Assembly: GCF_002980555.1 (NCBI RefSeq)
Contig: NZ_PVBT01000001.1
Span: 496,001-560,000, forward strand
Length of the DNA: 64,000 nucleotides
Direction of reading: 5' to 3'
Source: Phyllobacterium myrsinacearum
GTDB taxonomy: Bacteria > Pseudomonadota > Alphaproteobacteria > Rhizobiales > Rhizobiaceae
Shown here: positions 1-10,706 of the stretch, in pieces
How positions within the stretch are numbered: position 1 is the stretch's first letter
How the letters are laid out: every line of letters starts with the position of its first letter
Program-made: the position numbers and the translations under genes
The notes under the pieces: generated by a model
Told to the model about the DNA's origin: nothing
The model's input: the letters and a program-made list of their open reading frames with translations, nothing else
The model's database searches: none

Positions 1-693
1 GGCCAGCTGCCGCCCATATCCGGCGGCGGCTTCTTCACCGAACACGAGCCGGATTTCCTGCTCAGCGAAATCCACCGGCAGGCGCGCGACAATCCTATTC
101 TCCGGCTTGCGCTCGACGTGCGCGAGGGACGCGAGTTCGGCTATGGCGATTTCGGTGCGGCCAAGGTCATCTCCAAGAACGAGGTGACGCAGGATCTGGT
201 GCTCGGCGCCGATCAGGTGCTGGTGGGCACCAACCGCACCCGCCGTCGCTACAATCAGCGCCTGCGCGAGCTCAAGGGTTTTTCCGCCTCCTTCCCGCAG
301 GCTGGCGACAAGCTGGTGTGCCTGCGCAACGATCCGGCCAAGGGGCTGCTCAACGGTTCGCTGTGGAAGGTCATGACCTCCTCGCGCGAGACGGTCAAAC
401 CCGGCATCAACCTGCTGGTGGCGCCGGAGGATGAGGAGCCGGGCAGGGGCGTTGCCAAGATCAAGCTGCTCAAGGCGCAGTTCGAGGACCCCGACACGGA
501 AATTCCGTGGCAGACCAAGAAGCGCTATGACGATTTCGACTATGGCTACGCGCTGACAACCCACAAGGCGCAGGGCTCGCAATGGAACGAAGTGGTGCTG
601 TTCGACGAGAGCTTTGCTTTCCGCGATACGCGCGACCGCTGGCTCTACACGGCTATCACGCGCGCGGCCGAACGGCTGACGGTGGTGCGTTAG
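1..693 (+). CDS. RecD-like ATP-dependent DNA helicase, C-terminal part (5' truncated by window)
   Basis: The frame is open from base 1, so the gene begins upstream of the window; 230 codons of the C-terminus are visible. The end carries the UvrD_C_2 signature: YALTTHKAQGSQWNEVVLFDES, where the THKAQG block is helicase motif V/Va of superfamily 1, followed by a motif VI-like LYTAITRAAERLTVV that supplies the arginine finger. This arrangement is typical of RecD2-like or AAA_30 helicases that unwind DNA 5' to 3'. The Walker A part lies outside the window, so the exact subfamily is not certain. No partner gene is adjacent; the next gene starts about 95 bases downstream. Confidence 0.85.
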   Translation, partial: GQLPPISGGGFFTEHEPDFLLSEIHRQARDNPILRLALDVREGREFGYGDFGAAKVISKNEVTQDLVLGADQVLVGTNRTRRRYNQRLRELKGFSASFPQAGDKLVCLRNDPAKGLLNGSLWKVMTSSRETVKPGINLLVAPEDEEPGRGVAKIKLLKAQFEDPDTEIPWQTKKRYDDFDYGYALTTHKAQGSQWNEVVLFDESFAFRDTRDRWLYTAITRAAERLTVVR

Positions 694-788
694 GATATTA
701 CCGGGATCGCTTATCCCGGAGTTGCCTTCGCGGCAAGAGCGTGTCTTTGTTCGGCGCAACGGAAACAGCTGTCGGGAGACAATTTTCG

Positions 789-1442
789 GTGAGCGTGGTC
801 GCAGGTGACATCTTTGCATGCCCGCCACGGCGGGAAGCGAGCGCCAGCGGCGTGATCGCCTCTGCAGTGTTTCATCTCCTGCTTGTGCTTGCACTGATCG
901 CCCTGGCGCGACCGTTTCGTTTCAATGAGCCTGTAGAAGAGATCATCGACCTCCAAATCGTACCGGCAGTGCCTGCCGAACCGGAGCCTGCCAGTCAGCC
1001 GGCGCGCCCTTCTGCATCACCGCCGCCGGCTGCTGCCGCTGCAACAGAGCAACCGGGCATGCACCGGGCGACGACCATGCTGTCGGCGAAGGTGCTGGCC
1101 GATCCGCGCAGCCGGCAGACGCGCGAAGCGCTGCCGACGCTGGAACTTGGCACAAGGCTCGAACAGATCTGCAATCTTGAAGCCATGGCACAGGTGGCGC
1201 AATGGGACAAAAGCTTCAAGCCGGACCGGGTGATCGCCTATGCCATGGCCAGTACGAAGGTGAAATCAGGTATTATAACCGCACCAGGTGCGGCCATGCG
1301 CAGCGGCGGAAACTGGTACAATCTGGCGTTCAACTGCGGAATTTCGCCGGAAACGCAGGAAGTCCAATCCTTTGAGTTCACGGTGGGTAAACCCATTCCG
1401 CGCGAGGAGTGGGCCGACCACGCGCTTGCCCCGGTCTATTGA
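789..1442 (+). CDS. TonB-like N-terminus with DUF930 domain, inner-membrane anchored
   Basis: This 217-residue protein has one N-terminal membrane helix (about residues 20-43, VIASAVFHLLLVLALIALA), then a short acidic stretch ending in EEIIDLQIVPAVPAEPEP, a Pro/Ala-rich linker, and a C-terminal DUF930-type domain from about residue 100 with LEQICNLEAMAQV and the motif WYNLAFNCGI. The helix plus Pro-rich layout resembles TonB, but the C-terminus is not TonB-like. The two conserved cysteines (ICN and NCG) could form a periplasmic disulfide. I chose the GTG at 789 because GGGAG lies about 10 bases upstream; a longer reading frame runs back into the helicase gene and looks spurious. The function of DUF930 is unknown. 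Confidence 0.7.
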   Translation: MSVVAGDIFACPPRREASASGVIASAVFHLLLVLALIALARPFRFNEPVEEIIDLQIVPAVPAEPEPASQPARPSASPPPAAAAATEQPGMHRATTMLSAKVLADPRSRQTREALPTLELGTRLEQICNLEAMAQVAQWDKSFKPDRVIAYAMASTKVKSGIITAPGAAMRSGGNWYNLAFNCGISPETQEVQSFEFTVGKPIPREEWADHALAPVY

Positions 1443-2137
1443 GCAAGCCGTGCGCCGCGCAATCCCATCGACCAGAACCCGGCTTCCAGCCGCGTCGCCA
1501 CGCGAAACCGGCGGTTGAGCGTCTTCCAGCGCCCGGATGTTTCAGGCGATGAGCCGAGCCGGGTGCGGACGCTGCTTTCGATGAGCCGCCCGACCGCGTG
1601 GCATGCCCCCTGATAGTCCTTGCCCGCATAGGTATCGATCCATGGTCGGTACGGATTGCCTTGCGCCGGGACAGCGGCAAGGCGGGTGCCGATTTCGCCA
1701 TAGCCCATCACGCAAGGGGCAAGCGCGGCAATGAGGTCGAGAAAGTCGCCGGACAGCCCGGCATCGATGACGTAGCGGGTATAGGAGAGGTTCTCCGGCT
1801 CCTCGTCGGTCTGCAGCAGCATCTGGCGGGAAATCCCGGCCTTCGCGCATATCTCGATATGCAGCGGCATTTCATGATTGACCAATGCATGCACTGTTGC
1901 CGATGCCAGCTCCAGTTCTTCATGGCTTTCCGCTTTCAGGACAGCCATGCCCCAGGCCCGCGAGAAGTGGAACAGAAAGATGTAGTCCTGGACCAGATAG
2001 TGCAGAAAGGCCGTTTCGGGCAGGGAACCATCGCCCAGGCCGCGCACAAAGGCGTGGTCGACATAAGCGGACCAGTCGGATGCGGCATGCGCACGCCATT
2101 GGGCAAAAACCGGGGAGGAAAAATCGGATGGGCTCAT
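1436..2137 (-). CDS. tenA: TenA family thiaminase II
   Basis: A 233-residue TenA/THI-4 family protein. TenA hydrolyses aminopyrimidine degradation products of thiamine to the hydroxymethyl-pyrimidine precursor, a salvage route. The catalytic region ALAPCVMGYGEIG contains the conserved active-site cysteine and the GY.EIG block, and a C-terminal FWSMGL matches the usual end of the family. The ATG at 2137 is preferred; the frame stays open upstream but that part is antisense to pdxJ. The stop overlaps the end of the convergent DUF930 gene by 7 bases. It is about 12.7 kb from the thiCOSG operon and I see no TPP-riboswitch signature upstream, so regulation by TPP is not supported here. Confidence 0.88.
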   Translation of the reverse strand: MSPSDFSSPVFAQWRAHAASDWSAYVDHAFVRGLGDGSLPETAFLHYLVQDYIFLFHFSRAWGMAVLKAESHEELELASATVHALVNHEMPLHIEICAKAGISRQMLLQTDEEPENLSYTRYVIDAGLSGDFLDLIAALAPCVMGYGEIGTRLAAVPAQGNPYRPWIDTYAGKDYQGACHAVGRLIESSVRTRLGSSPETSGRWKTLNRRFRVATRLEAGFWSMGLRGARLAQ

Positions 2138-2276
2138 GAAACCATACTCTTTGCGGGCAAGAACTTGCGAGGCGAGGGCTGACCTGCGAACATCTTTCGG
2201 GACAGGCCAGATTCCAATGTTTAATGTTCGCTTTCTGCTGTAAAGATCAGGACAGCAAGAAACATTGGACTTCAGC

Positions 2277-3017
2277 ATGACAGCTTCCCTTTCCGTGAAC
2301 CTCAATGCAATCGCCATGTTGCGCAACCGCCGCGACCTGCCCTGGCCCAGTGTGATCGGGCTTGGCCGCGTGGCCTTGGCTGGCGGCGCCGCGGGCCTGA
2401 CCGTGCATCCGCGGCCGGACGAGCGGCATATCCGCTTTTCCGACCTGCCTGAAATTCGCGCCCTGATCGATGACGAGTTTCCGCAGGCCGAATTCAACAT
2501 CGAGGGGTATCCGACGGCGCAATTCCTCGATCTTGTCGCCAAGAACGAGCCCGAACAGGTCACGCTGGTGCCGGACGATCCGGCACAGGCCACATCAGAT
2601 CATGGCTGGGATCTGAACAAGACCGGCGATTTCCTGGCGCCGATCATCCGGCAGCTGAAACACCAGTCGGCGCGGGTGTCGCTGTTCGTCGATGCCGATC
2701 CGGACGCACCGGCGCTGGCCAAGGCGCTCGGGGCGGATCGTGTCGAACTCTATACCGGCCCCTATGGCGGCGCGCATGACGATCCGCACCGCGAGGCGCT
2801 GGAACTGGACAGGCTGGCAAAGACCGCGGAAGCGGCGGCAAGGGCAGGCGTTGCGGTCAATGCCGGGCACGATCTGACAGTCGCCAATCTGCCTGCTCTC
2901 GTCAGAAAAGTGCCAAATCTGGTGGAAGTTTCAATCGGTCACGGGCTGACAGCTGATGCTTTGACGCACGGTATGTCGCGGGCTGTGGAAAGATTCATGA
3001 ATGCGTTGCAGGCGTAG
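2277..3017 (+). CDS. pdxJ: Pyridoxine 5'-phosphate synthase
   Basis: PdxJ condenses 1-deoxyxylulose 5-phosphate with 3-amino-2-oxopropyl phosphate to pyridoxine 5'-phosphate, the last step of the DXP-dependent vitamin B6 pathway in the cytosol. The 246-residue product starts with [15 protein letters not shown] and contains [14 protein letters not shown] (phosphate and substrate binding), [16 protein letters not shown] and AVNAGHDLT, all hallmarks of the TIM-barrel family. I use ATG 2277, which matches the usual start of the family; a TTG at 2265 is in frame but would add four residues. It is divergent from tenA, with about 139 bases between the two starts. Confidence 0.95.
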   Translation: MTASLSVNLNAIAMLRNRRDLPWPSVIGLGRVALAGGAAGLTVHPRPDERHIRFSDLPEIRALIDDEFPQAEFNIEGYPTAQFLDLVAKNEPEQVTLVPDDPAQATSDHGWDLNKTGDFLAPIIRQLKHQSARVSLFVDADPDAPALAKALGADRVELYTGPYGGAHDDPHREALELDRLAKTAEAAARAGVAVNAGHDLTVANLPALVRKVPNLVEVSIGHGLTADALTHGMSRAVERFMNALQA

Positions 3018-3159
3018 CGCCTTGATTCGCGTGCATGATTTGCGTTGCCATGCGTTTTTGCATAACGTGGGATGACAGCTATGTTAAAATGGCGATTGAT
3101 ATTGCGGTGCAACACGACTAACTCGTCCGCCCACGCTGTCGGAGCGAGGGAAAACCTGT

Positions 3160-5085
3160 ATGAGTGACCAGCAAGTTGGCGACGAGAACTGTTTAAACGG
3201 TACCGCCGCCTATGAACCGGAACCGCATCACAAAGAAGCATTTCCGGTTCTTGTGCTAGGCGCCCTCGGCGTTGTCTATGGCGACATCGGGACAAGCCCG
3301 ATCTACGCTTTCCGCGAAGCGTTGCATGCCGCATCGCTCGATGGAGTCCTGAGCCGCACCGATATTCTCGGCGTGGTCTCGATGATCTTCTGGGCGCTGA
3401 CCCTGATCGTGACCATCAAATATGTTTTCTTCGTGCTGCGCGCCGACAATGACGGCGAGGGCGGCATTCTTTCGCTGATGGCGCTGGCGCGGTCGAGTTT
3501 CAAATCCCGGCCACAGCTCATTCTCGGTCTCGGCATTGTCGGTGCGTCGCTGTTTTACGGCGATGCGGTGATCACCCCGGCCATCTCGGTGCTTTCGGCG
3601 GTTGAAGGCCTGGAGATCGTTACCCCGTCGCTGGAACCCTTTGTGGTTCCCATCACTTTGGTCATTCTCCTGACCCTGTTTTCCGTCCAGCGCTTCGGGA
3701 CGGCGCGTGTTGCCACGATTTTCGGCCCGATCACCCTGTTGTGGTTTCTGGCCATCGGCTTTTTCGGCGCATGGCACCTGTTCGACGATGTCAGCATCTT
3801 TGCCGCCGCCAACCCGTATTATGCGGTGGATTACATCCTCGAGAACCCGGCAACGGCCTTCCCGACCATCGGCACGGTGTTCCTGGCGGTGACCGGTGCG
3901 GAAGCACTCTATGCGGATCTCGGGCATTTCGGCCGCAAACCGATTGCCACGGCCTGGGTCTGGGTCGTCTTCCCCTGTCTGCTCCTGAACTATTTCGGCC
4001 AGGGCGCGTTCATCCTGGCGCATGGCGAGTCGGCCAAGAACCCGTTCTTTGAAATGTTCCCGCATTGGGCGCTGCTGCCGATGGTGCTGCTTGCCACCGC
4101 CGCCACCGTCATCGCCAGTCAGGCTGTTATCTCGGGCGCCTATTCACTGTCACGCCAGGCGGTGCAGCTCAATCTCCTGCCGCGCCTCAACATCGAGCAC
4201 ACCTCGGAGAAGCAGTCCGGCCAGGTCTACCTGCCGCGGGTCAACATGCTGCTCGGCCTGGTGGTCATTCTGCTGGTCCTTGGCTTCGAACGCTCGACCA
4301 ACCTGGCTTCCGCCTATGGCATTGCCGTGACCGGCAACATGCTGGTGACGACGATCCTGCTCTTCATCGTCATGAGCCGCATCTGGAAGTGGCGCCTCTG
4401 GGTGGCCGTGAGCCTGACCGTCTCTTTCATCATCGTTGACCTGACATTCGTCAGCGCCAACCTGATCAAGGTCGTCGATGGCGGCTGGGCCTCCCTCGTG
4501 GTGGCGTTCCTCATCATCCTGGTGATGTTCACCTGGGTCCGCGGCAGCCGTCAGCTGTTCGAAAAGACCCGCAAGGGCGAAGTGCCGCTCGATCTGATCT
4601 CGAAGAAGATGGCGCAGAACCCGCCGCCGCTGGTGCCGGGAACCGCCGTGTTCCTGACGGGCGATCCCAAGAGCACGCCGACAGCTCTCATGCACAGCCT
4701 GAAACACTACAAGGTGCTGCATCAGAACAATGTGATCCTGACCGTTATCACCGCGCCGTCGCCGCTGGTCAAGAAGAGCGAGCGGGTCAAGATCGAGCCG
4801 ATCAACGACCTGTTCATGCGCGTCACGCTGACCTTCGGCTATATGGAGCGCCCGAACATACCGCGCACGCTGGCGATCTGCCGCAAGCAGGGCTGGAAGT
4901 TCGACATCATGACCACGTCCTTCTTCCTGTCGCGCCGCTCGCTGAAAGCGTCGGCCCGTTCGGAAATGCCGCATTGGCAGGACCGGCTGTTCATCGCGCT
5001 GGCGCGTACCGCCAGCGATGCCACGGAGTATTTCCAGATTCCGACCGGCCGCGTCGTCGAAATTGGCACGCAAGTGAATATCTGA
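3160..5085 (+). CDS. kup: Kup-type potassium uptake transporter
   Basis: A 641-residue inner-membrane K+/H+ symporter of the KUP/HAK/KT family. The signature LGALGVVYGDIGTSPIYAFREA lies in the first membrane helix (about residues 30-50), and further helices follow: FYGDAVITPAISVLSA, GTVFLAVTGAEALYADLGHFG, and NYFGQGAFIL. About twelve membrane segments occupy residues 30-460, with a soluble C-terminal domain after GSRQLFEKTRKGEVPLD. Length and motif order match the family. GAGGG lies about 10 bases before the ATG. It stands alone, 142 bases after pdxJ and on the same strand; I see no regulator next to it. Confidence 0.95.
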   Translation: MSDQQVGDENCLNGTAAYEPEPHHKEAFPVLVLGALGVVYGDIGTSPIYAFREALHAASLDGVLSRTDILGVVSMIFWALTLIVTIKYVFFVLRADNDGEGGILSLMALARSSFKSRPQLILGLGIVGASLFYGDAVITPAISVLSAVEGLEIVTPSLEPFVVPITLVILLTLFSVQRFGTARVATIFGPITLLWFLAIGFFGAWHLFDDVSIFAAANPYYAVDYILENPATAFPTIGTVFLAVTGAEALYADLGHFGRKPIATAWVWVVFPCLLLNYFGQGAFILAHGESAKNPFFEMFPHWALLPMVLLATAATVIASQAVISGAYSLSRQAVQLNLLPRLNIEHTSEKQSGQVYLPRVNMLLGLVVILLVLGFERSTNLASAYGIAVTGNMLVTTILLFIVMSRIWKWRLWVAVSLTVSFIIVDLTFVSANLIKVVDGGWASLVVAFLIILVMFTWVRGSRQLFEKTRKGEVPLDLISKKMAQNPPPLVPGTAVFLTGDPKSTPTALMHSLKHYKVLHQNNVILTVITAPSPLVKKSERVKIEPINDLFMRVTLTFGYMERPNIPRTLAICRKQGWKFDIMTTSFFLSRRSLKASARSEMPHWQDRLFIALARTASDATEYFQIPTGRVVEIGTQVNI

Positions 5086-5163
5086 ACCAGTGAGACGCGA
5101 TATCGGGTTGAAAGACCCATATTGCGTCTGTATGCCCGTAGCAGAAAACGGGCAGGGGGCAGA

Positions 5164-6387
5164 TTGAAAAAACAGCAGATCGCCATTGTTGGCGCAGGGC
5201 CGGCCGGGCTTGCCGCCGCGCTCTACCTTCATCGCGCCGGGCATGATGTCAAACTGCTTGAACGGTTTGCCGCCCCGTCGCCCCTCGGCTCCGGCCTCAT
5301 CCTGCAACCCACCGGCCTGACGGTGCTCGACGATCTCGGGCTGTTTGATCGCATCGCATCCCTCGGCAACCGGATCGACCGGCTCTACGGCGCCGATGCC
5401 CTGTCCGGGCGGGCAGTGCTGGATGTCCGGTATGCCGCGTTGAAAAGCGGGCGCTACGGCATTGCCGTGCATCGCGCCGCCCTGTTCGATGTGCTGTATC
5501 AGGCGGTGCTGCAGGAGCGTATCGATATCACGACCAATGTCGACGTCATCACGATGCACACGGGCAATGGCCGGGCATGGCTGATGACCAATACGGGCCG
5601 CAGCATCGGCACGTTCGATCTGGTCATCGATGCCAGCGGATCGCGCTCGCGGCTCAAGCAGTTTGCGATCCATCCCTGCGAACCGGAGCCCCTGACGTAC
5701 GGCGCTTTCTGGACATCGCTGAAATGGTGCGGGGAGGGGTTTGACACACGCTCGCTGCTGCAGCGCTACCGTAGGGCTGGCGTGATGATCGGCGTGCTGC
5801 CGATTGGCAGAACAGATGCCGCCGGAGATCCGATGGCCGCTTTCTTCTGGAGTACAAAACCGGATGAGGCGGAGGCCTTGCGCGCGGCAGGGATCGAAAG
5901 CTGGAAAGACCGGGTATTGTCGCTCTGGCCGGAATGTTCCGCCTATACCGGTCAGATCAATGGTTTCGACGACATGACGCTGGCGCGCTATGGCCATCAT
6001 ACGCTGGCCATGCCTGCCGGGCGCCATCTTGCCGTCATTGGCGATGCCGCCCATTCCACCAGCCCGCAGCTCGGGCAGGGTGCCAATATGGCGCTGCTGG
6101 ACGCGCGGGCGCTTGCCCATGCCCTTGCCACATCCACGGAGATCGATGCGGCACTATCAGCCTATGCCGCTTCCCGCCGGGCGCATGTGCGCGGTTTCCA
6201 GGCCCTGTCGCGGGCATTCACCCCGTTCTACCAGTCGGATTCGACCCTGTTGCCCTTCGCGCGCGACTGGGTGGTTCCGACCGTGGCGCGCATTCCGCCG
6301 GCGCCGCAGCTTCTGGCATCCATGGTATCGGGTACCCTGATCGACCCGTTCCGGCCAATCGGTTTGCGGGAAAAGGCCTGGATTTAG
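5164..6387 (+). CDS. FAD-dependent aromatic-type monooxygenase (UbiH/PHBH-like)
   Basis: A 407-residue class A flavoprotein monooxygenase. The N-terminal Rossmann motif IVGAGPAGLAAALYLHRAGHD binds ADP of FAD, a middle LVIDASGSRSRLK corresponds to the DG-type motif, and the GD motif AVIGDAAHSTSPQLGQGANMALLDA contacts the ribityl chain. Family members hydroxylate aromatic or quinone substrates using NAD(P)H and oxygen; the substrate is not evident here. I chose TTG 5164 because GGCAGGGGGC sits just upstream; a longer frame begins at 5122. The next gene encodes a TetR regulator on the same strand, 105 bases away, but no operon partner suggests a pathway. Confidence 0.8.
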   Translation: MKKQQIAIVGAGPAGLAAALYLHRAGHDVKLLERFAAPSPLGSGLILQPTGLTVLDDLGLFDRIASLGNRIDRLYGADALSGRAVLDVRYAALKSGRYGIAVHRAALFDVLYQAVLQERIDITTNVDVITMHTGNGRAWLMTNTGRSIGTFDLVIDASGSRSRLKQFAIHPCEPEPLTYGAFWTSLKWCGEGFDTRSLLQRYRRAGVMIGVLPIGRTDAAGDPMAAFFWSTKPDEAEALRAAGIESWKDRVLSLWPECSAYTGQINGFDDMTLARYGHHTLAMPAGRHLAVIGDAAHSTSPQLGQGANMALLDARALAHALATSTEIDAALSAYAASRRAHVRGFQALSRAFTPFYQSDSTLLPFARDWVVPTVARIPPAPQLLASMVSGTLIDPFRPIGLREKAWI

Positions 6388-6438
6388 GAATCTTTTTCAC
6401 GCCCACTTGCCAAATGATTTTCACCGCACTAGAACCGA

Positions 6439-6453
6439 ACCGTAACGTACGGT
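6439..6453. promoter_or_regulatory. Perfect inverted repeat, candidate TetR operator
   Basis: ACCGTA and TACGGT are separated by 3 bases, a perfect 6-bp inverted repeat 40-54 bases ahead of the proposed start of the TetR-family gene. This spacing and symmetry fit autoregulation by a TetR dimer. The assignment is inference from position. Confidence 0.4.
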
Positions 6454-6492
6454 ACGGCAATTGAAGCCGTGAAATCGAAGGGAAGAAGCCTC

Positions 6493-8191
<1,699 letters not shown>

Positions 8192-8211
8192 GGTCTCCGG
8201 ACCGTTCGAAT

Positions 8212-8244
8212 AAAAGGCCGATAGAGCGATCTATCGGCCTTTTT
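8212..8244. terminator. Intrinsic terminator after ilvC, bidirectional
   Basis: A 14-bp stem (8212-8225 with 8230-8243, core AGGCCGATAG/CTATCGGCCT) with a GCGA loop, a T run on the right and an A run on the left. It can serve ilvC on the plus strand and the convergent BA14K-like gene on the minus strand. Confidence 0.9.
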
Positions 8245-8600
8245 CATTGCAGCGTGCAGGTGCGGCGCGGCCCGCTCAGGGGCTGATAGGTGTTGTCGAA
8301 GGCGCGGTAGGATTGATAGCGGTCCTGGCAGATCTGCGCCTGGGTGCGGGTCGGCGGCGAGATGATGGGCCGGCTGGTGCGGAAATCGTTGCAGCGCGCC
8401 GAGCCCGTGCAATTGGGGCCTGCAAGGTTGGCGGGGCTGTCGGTGCCGAGGATCAGCGGCTGTTTTGGCACCACATCATTGCCGCGCGGAGCCGGGCGAT
8501 AGGGCTGCACCTGCGCCGATGCGGCGCTAAGGCCGACGGTCAGGGCAAGGCCGAAGGCGGCGAGGGCTGTGATCAGGGTCTTCATCATCGTCATGTCCAT
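8244..8600 (-). CDS. Small secreted protein of the BA14K-like type
   Basis: A 118-residue protein with an N-terminal signal peptide (MKTLITALAAFGLALTVGLSAASA, cleavage near residue 29) and a C-terminus CQDRYQSYRAFDNTYQPLSG followed by PRRTC. That cysteine-bounded CxxRYxSY...TYxP...RxxC pattern is what BA14K-family proteins of Brucella and relatives show. Another cysteine pair, NCTGSARCND, lies in the middle. I chose ATG 8600 because AGGGGA lies just upstream. The protein is likely periplasmic or surface located; the family was noticed as an immunoreactive protein in Brucella, but its molecular role is not established. Confidence 0.7.
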   Translation of the reverse strand: MDMTMMKTLITALAAFGLALTVGLSAASAQVQPYRPAPRGNDVVPKQPLILGTDSPANLAGPNCTGSARCNDFRTSRPIISPPTRTQAQICQDRYQSYRAFDNTYQPLSGPRRTCTLQ

Positions 8601-8759
8601 GCTGTTTCCCCTAATATAGGCCTTTGTATTCCCTATCGCTACCGCCAAGCGGAAATCCCCGCGGTAACGGTTTCGGCACTGGTTGTGGCCAGCCAATCAG
8701 GCTAGGTTCACACCAGCGTCCTGCTTCGGCCGCCGGTTTTCATAATTCAGGGTCTGTGA

Positions 8760-9875
8760 ATGTCTGTACGCATCGCCACGTTCAATGTCGAAAATCTGAT
8801 GAACAGGTTCGATTTCTCCGGCTTCAAGAACAATCTGAACAAGGACCGGACGCTGCAGCTGTTCCAGATCAATGATGAGGAACAGTACCGGCAGCTGGAA
8901 CAGGCACGGGCGATCGCCCATGCGGACGATACGCGCCAGCTGACGGCGCTTGCCATTGCCGAAACCCACGCGGATATTCTCTGCCTGCAGGAAGTCGATA
9001 ATATCGGTGCGCTGAACGCCTTCGAGTTCGGCTATCTCTTCAAGATGGTCGGCGAGGGCTACCGGCACAAATACATGCTGGAAGGCAATGACAGCCGCGG
9101 TATCGACGTGGCAGTGCTCATGCGCGACCAGACCCGGCATGGCGAGCCGATCGAATTCATCGAAATGACCAGCCATGCCCACGTGACCTACAATGATTTC
9201 GGGCTTTACAACGCCGAGATCGCTGCGCTCGGGCTTGAGCCGCATGAGCGCATTTTCAAGCGCGACTGCCTGGAGATTGACGTGCGTATTGGCGGGCGGC
9301 CGCTGACACTGTTCGTCAGCCACTTCAAGTCCATGGGGCCGCCGCGCAACGGGCTGGACGGGCGCACGGCCTCCATGCCGGTGCGCGTGGCCGAGGCCAA
9401 GGCGGTGCGGCGCATCATCGAGGACCGGTTTGCGAACAGCGGCGGTGCAGCCAGCAAGCATTGGGTGATCTGCGGCGATTTCAACGATTATCGCGAACGG
9501 ATCGTCATTGGCGGCGATTCGCTGGCCGGATACAGGTTCGATCCGGTGCGCGAGGCGACGAGCAGCGTCGATGTGCTGCTGGAAGGCGGCTTCTGCGAAA
9601 ATCTGGTGGAACGGCGCCCGGTGATGGATCGCTGGACGCTGTACCATACGCGCGGCCCGGAGGAGCGGCACCTGTGCCAGCTCGATTACATCCTGGCGTC
9701 TCCCGCATTGGCCCGGACCAACAGCAAGGTAGTGCCCGACATCATCCGGCGCGGCCAGCCATACCGCACGATTTTCCCGCCTGATCAGAAGGTCGAGCTG
9801 TTTCCAAGAATTGGCTGGGATCGCCCCAAGGCAAGCGATCATTGCCCCGTTGCCGTCACGTTCAACGTCGTCTGA
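8760..9875 (+). CDS. Endonuclease/exonuclease/phosphatase family hydrolase
   Basis: A 371-residue cytosolic-looking protein of the EEP superfamily (Mg2+-dependent phosphodiesterases). Motifs in order: RIATFNVENLMNRF (Asn near the N-terminus), DILCLQEVDN (metal-binding Glu), LTLFVSHFKSMG (His), WVICGDFNDY (Asp and Asn), QLDYILASPAL and ASDHCPVAVTF (catalytic His near the end). No signal peptide is seen. The substrate (DNA, lipid or nucleotide phosphate) cannot be decided from sequence. The Nudix gene follows after only 3 bases, so the two are probably co-transcribed. Confidence 0.85.
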   Translation: MSVRIATFNVENLMNRFDFSGFKNNLNKDRTLQLFQINDEEQYRQLEQARAIAHADDTRQLTALAIAETHADILCLQEVDNIGALNAFEFGYLFKMVGEGYRHKYMLEGNDSRGIDVAVLMRDQTRHGEPIEFIEMTSHAHVTYNDFGLYNAEIAALGLEPHERIFKRDCLEIDVRIGGRPLTLFVSHFKSMGPPRNGLDGRTASMPVRVAEAKAVRRIIEDRFANSGGAASKHWVICGDFNDYRERIVIGGDSLAGYRFDPVREATSSVDVLLEGGFCENLVERRPVMDRWTLYHTRGPEERHLCQLDYILASPALARTNSKVVPDIIRRGQPYRTIFPPDQKVELFPRIGWDRPKASDHCPVAVTFNVV

Positions 9876-9878
9876 CCC

Positions 9879-10589
9879 ATGCACACCATTGCCGAAGCAA
9901 CCGTCATCCCGATCCGTCAGGCCATTGTGCGCGTGGAGGAGGGGCCTCTCGCCTATGATGTTCAGCACCGTGCCGGCATAATTGCGAACTGGACACGCGA
10001 ACTGGCGGCCAATCCCTCGCTTTTCGACGGCTCGTTCTTCCTGGCTGAACGGGCTGCGATCGATGCGGGTATTTTCCGCGCGGCCTACAGGCGGACGAGC
10101 TTTGCCACCATGATGCACTGGAAGCGCAACCGCACGGACGCAAAGCCGTGGCACATCTTCAGCGTCGGGGTCATGGTATCGGCCGACAACAGGCTGATTG
10201 CCGGGCAGATGGGCGCAACGACATCGGCGGCCGGACGGGTATATTTCCCGGCAGGCTCCTTCGATGCGGGTGATCTTGTTGGCGATCAGGTCGACTTCGA
10301 CGGCAATGCCCAGCGCGAGGTGGCCGAGGAAACCGGCATTGATCTTGGCAGCGCATTGCGCCGGGACACCATGGCCTATCTCGTCAAGGTGGAACGGAGC
10401 ATTGCCGTGTTCCGGCGTTACTATTTCCGGCAGACCGGCGATGAACTGCTCGCGTCGATCCGTGCAGCCATTGCCGCCCAGGCCGATCCGGAACTGGATG
10501 GTGTTTGTGCCATTGCGGCTGCGGGCGAGATGGGCGAGGCGACGCCGCGCACCTTCGCCACTTTTGGCGACTGGCATTTTGGATCTTGA
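9879..10589 (+). CDS. Nudix hydrolase domain protein
   Basis: A 236-residue protein. The core of a Nudix box, REVAEETGI, is at about residues 147-155, where the REXXEEXG glutamates bind Mg2+. The first half of the usual box (G-x5-E-x7-R) is not seen: the position expected to be Glu is Val, and GSFDAGDLVGDQVDFDG precedes the core. Members of the superfamily cleave nucleoside diphosphate derivatives. The gene sits 3 bases behind the EEP hydrolase gene. Its stop codon lies in a stretch, GATCTTGAGCTTGTCGAACC, that resembles a common short intergenic repeat of alphaproteobacteria. Confidence 0.7.
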   Translation: MHTIAEATVIPIRQAIVRVEEGPLAYDVQHRAGIIANWTRELAANPSLFDGSFFLAERAAIDAGIFRAAYRRTSFATMMHWKRNRTDAKPWHIFSVGVMVSADNRLIAGQMGATTSAAGRVYFPAGSFDAGDLVGDQVDFDGNAQREVAEETGIDLGSALRRDTMAYLVKVERSIAVFRRYYFRQTGDELLASIRAAIAAQADPELDGVCAIAAAGEMGEATPRTFATFGDWHFGS

Positions 10590-10706
10590 GCTTGTCGAAC
10601 CACGCACCACATGGCCTGCAGGCTGGAATGTCACCGTCACAAGGTTTATCTTGAACAGCTCTCTCCAGTCTCTACTTTCGCCAAAGGTTTGACGAGGAGT
10701 AAGCAA

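Noticed and set aside
1436-2593. A 385-residue form of TenA
   Set aside because: The extra 152 residues are antisense to the start of pdxJ and do not look like protein. ATG 2137 gives a normal TenA.
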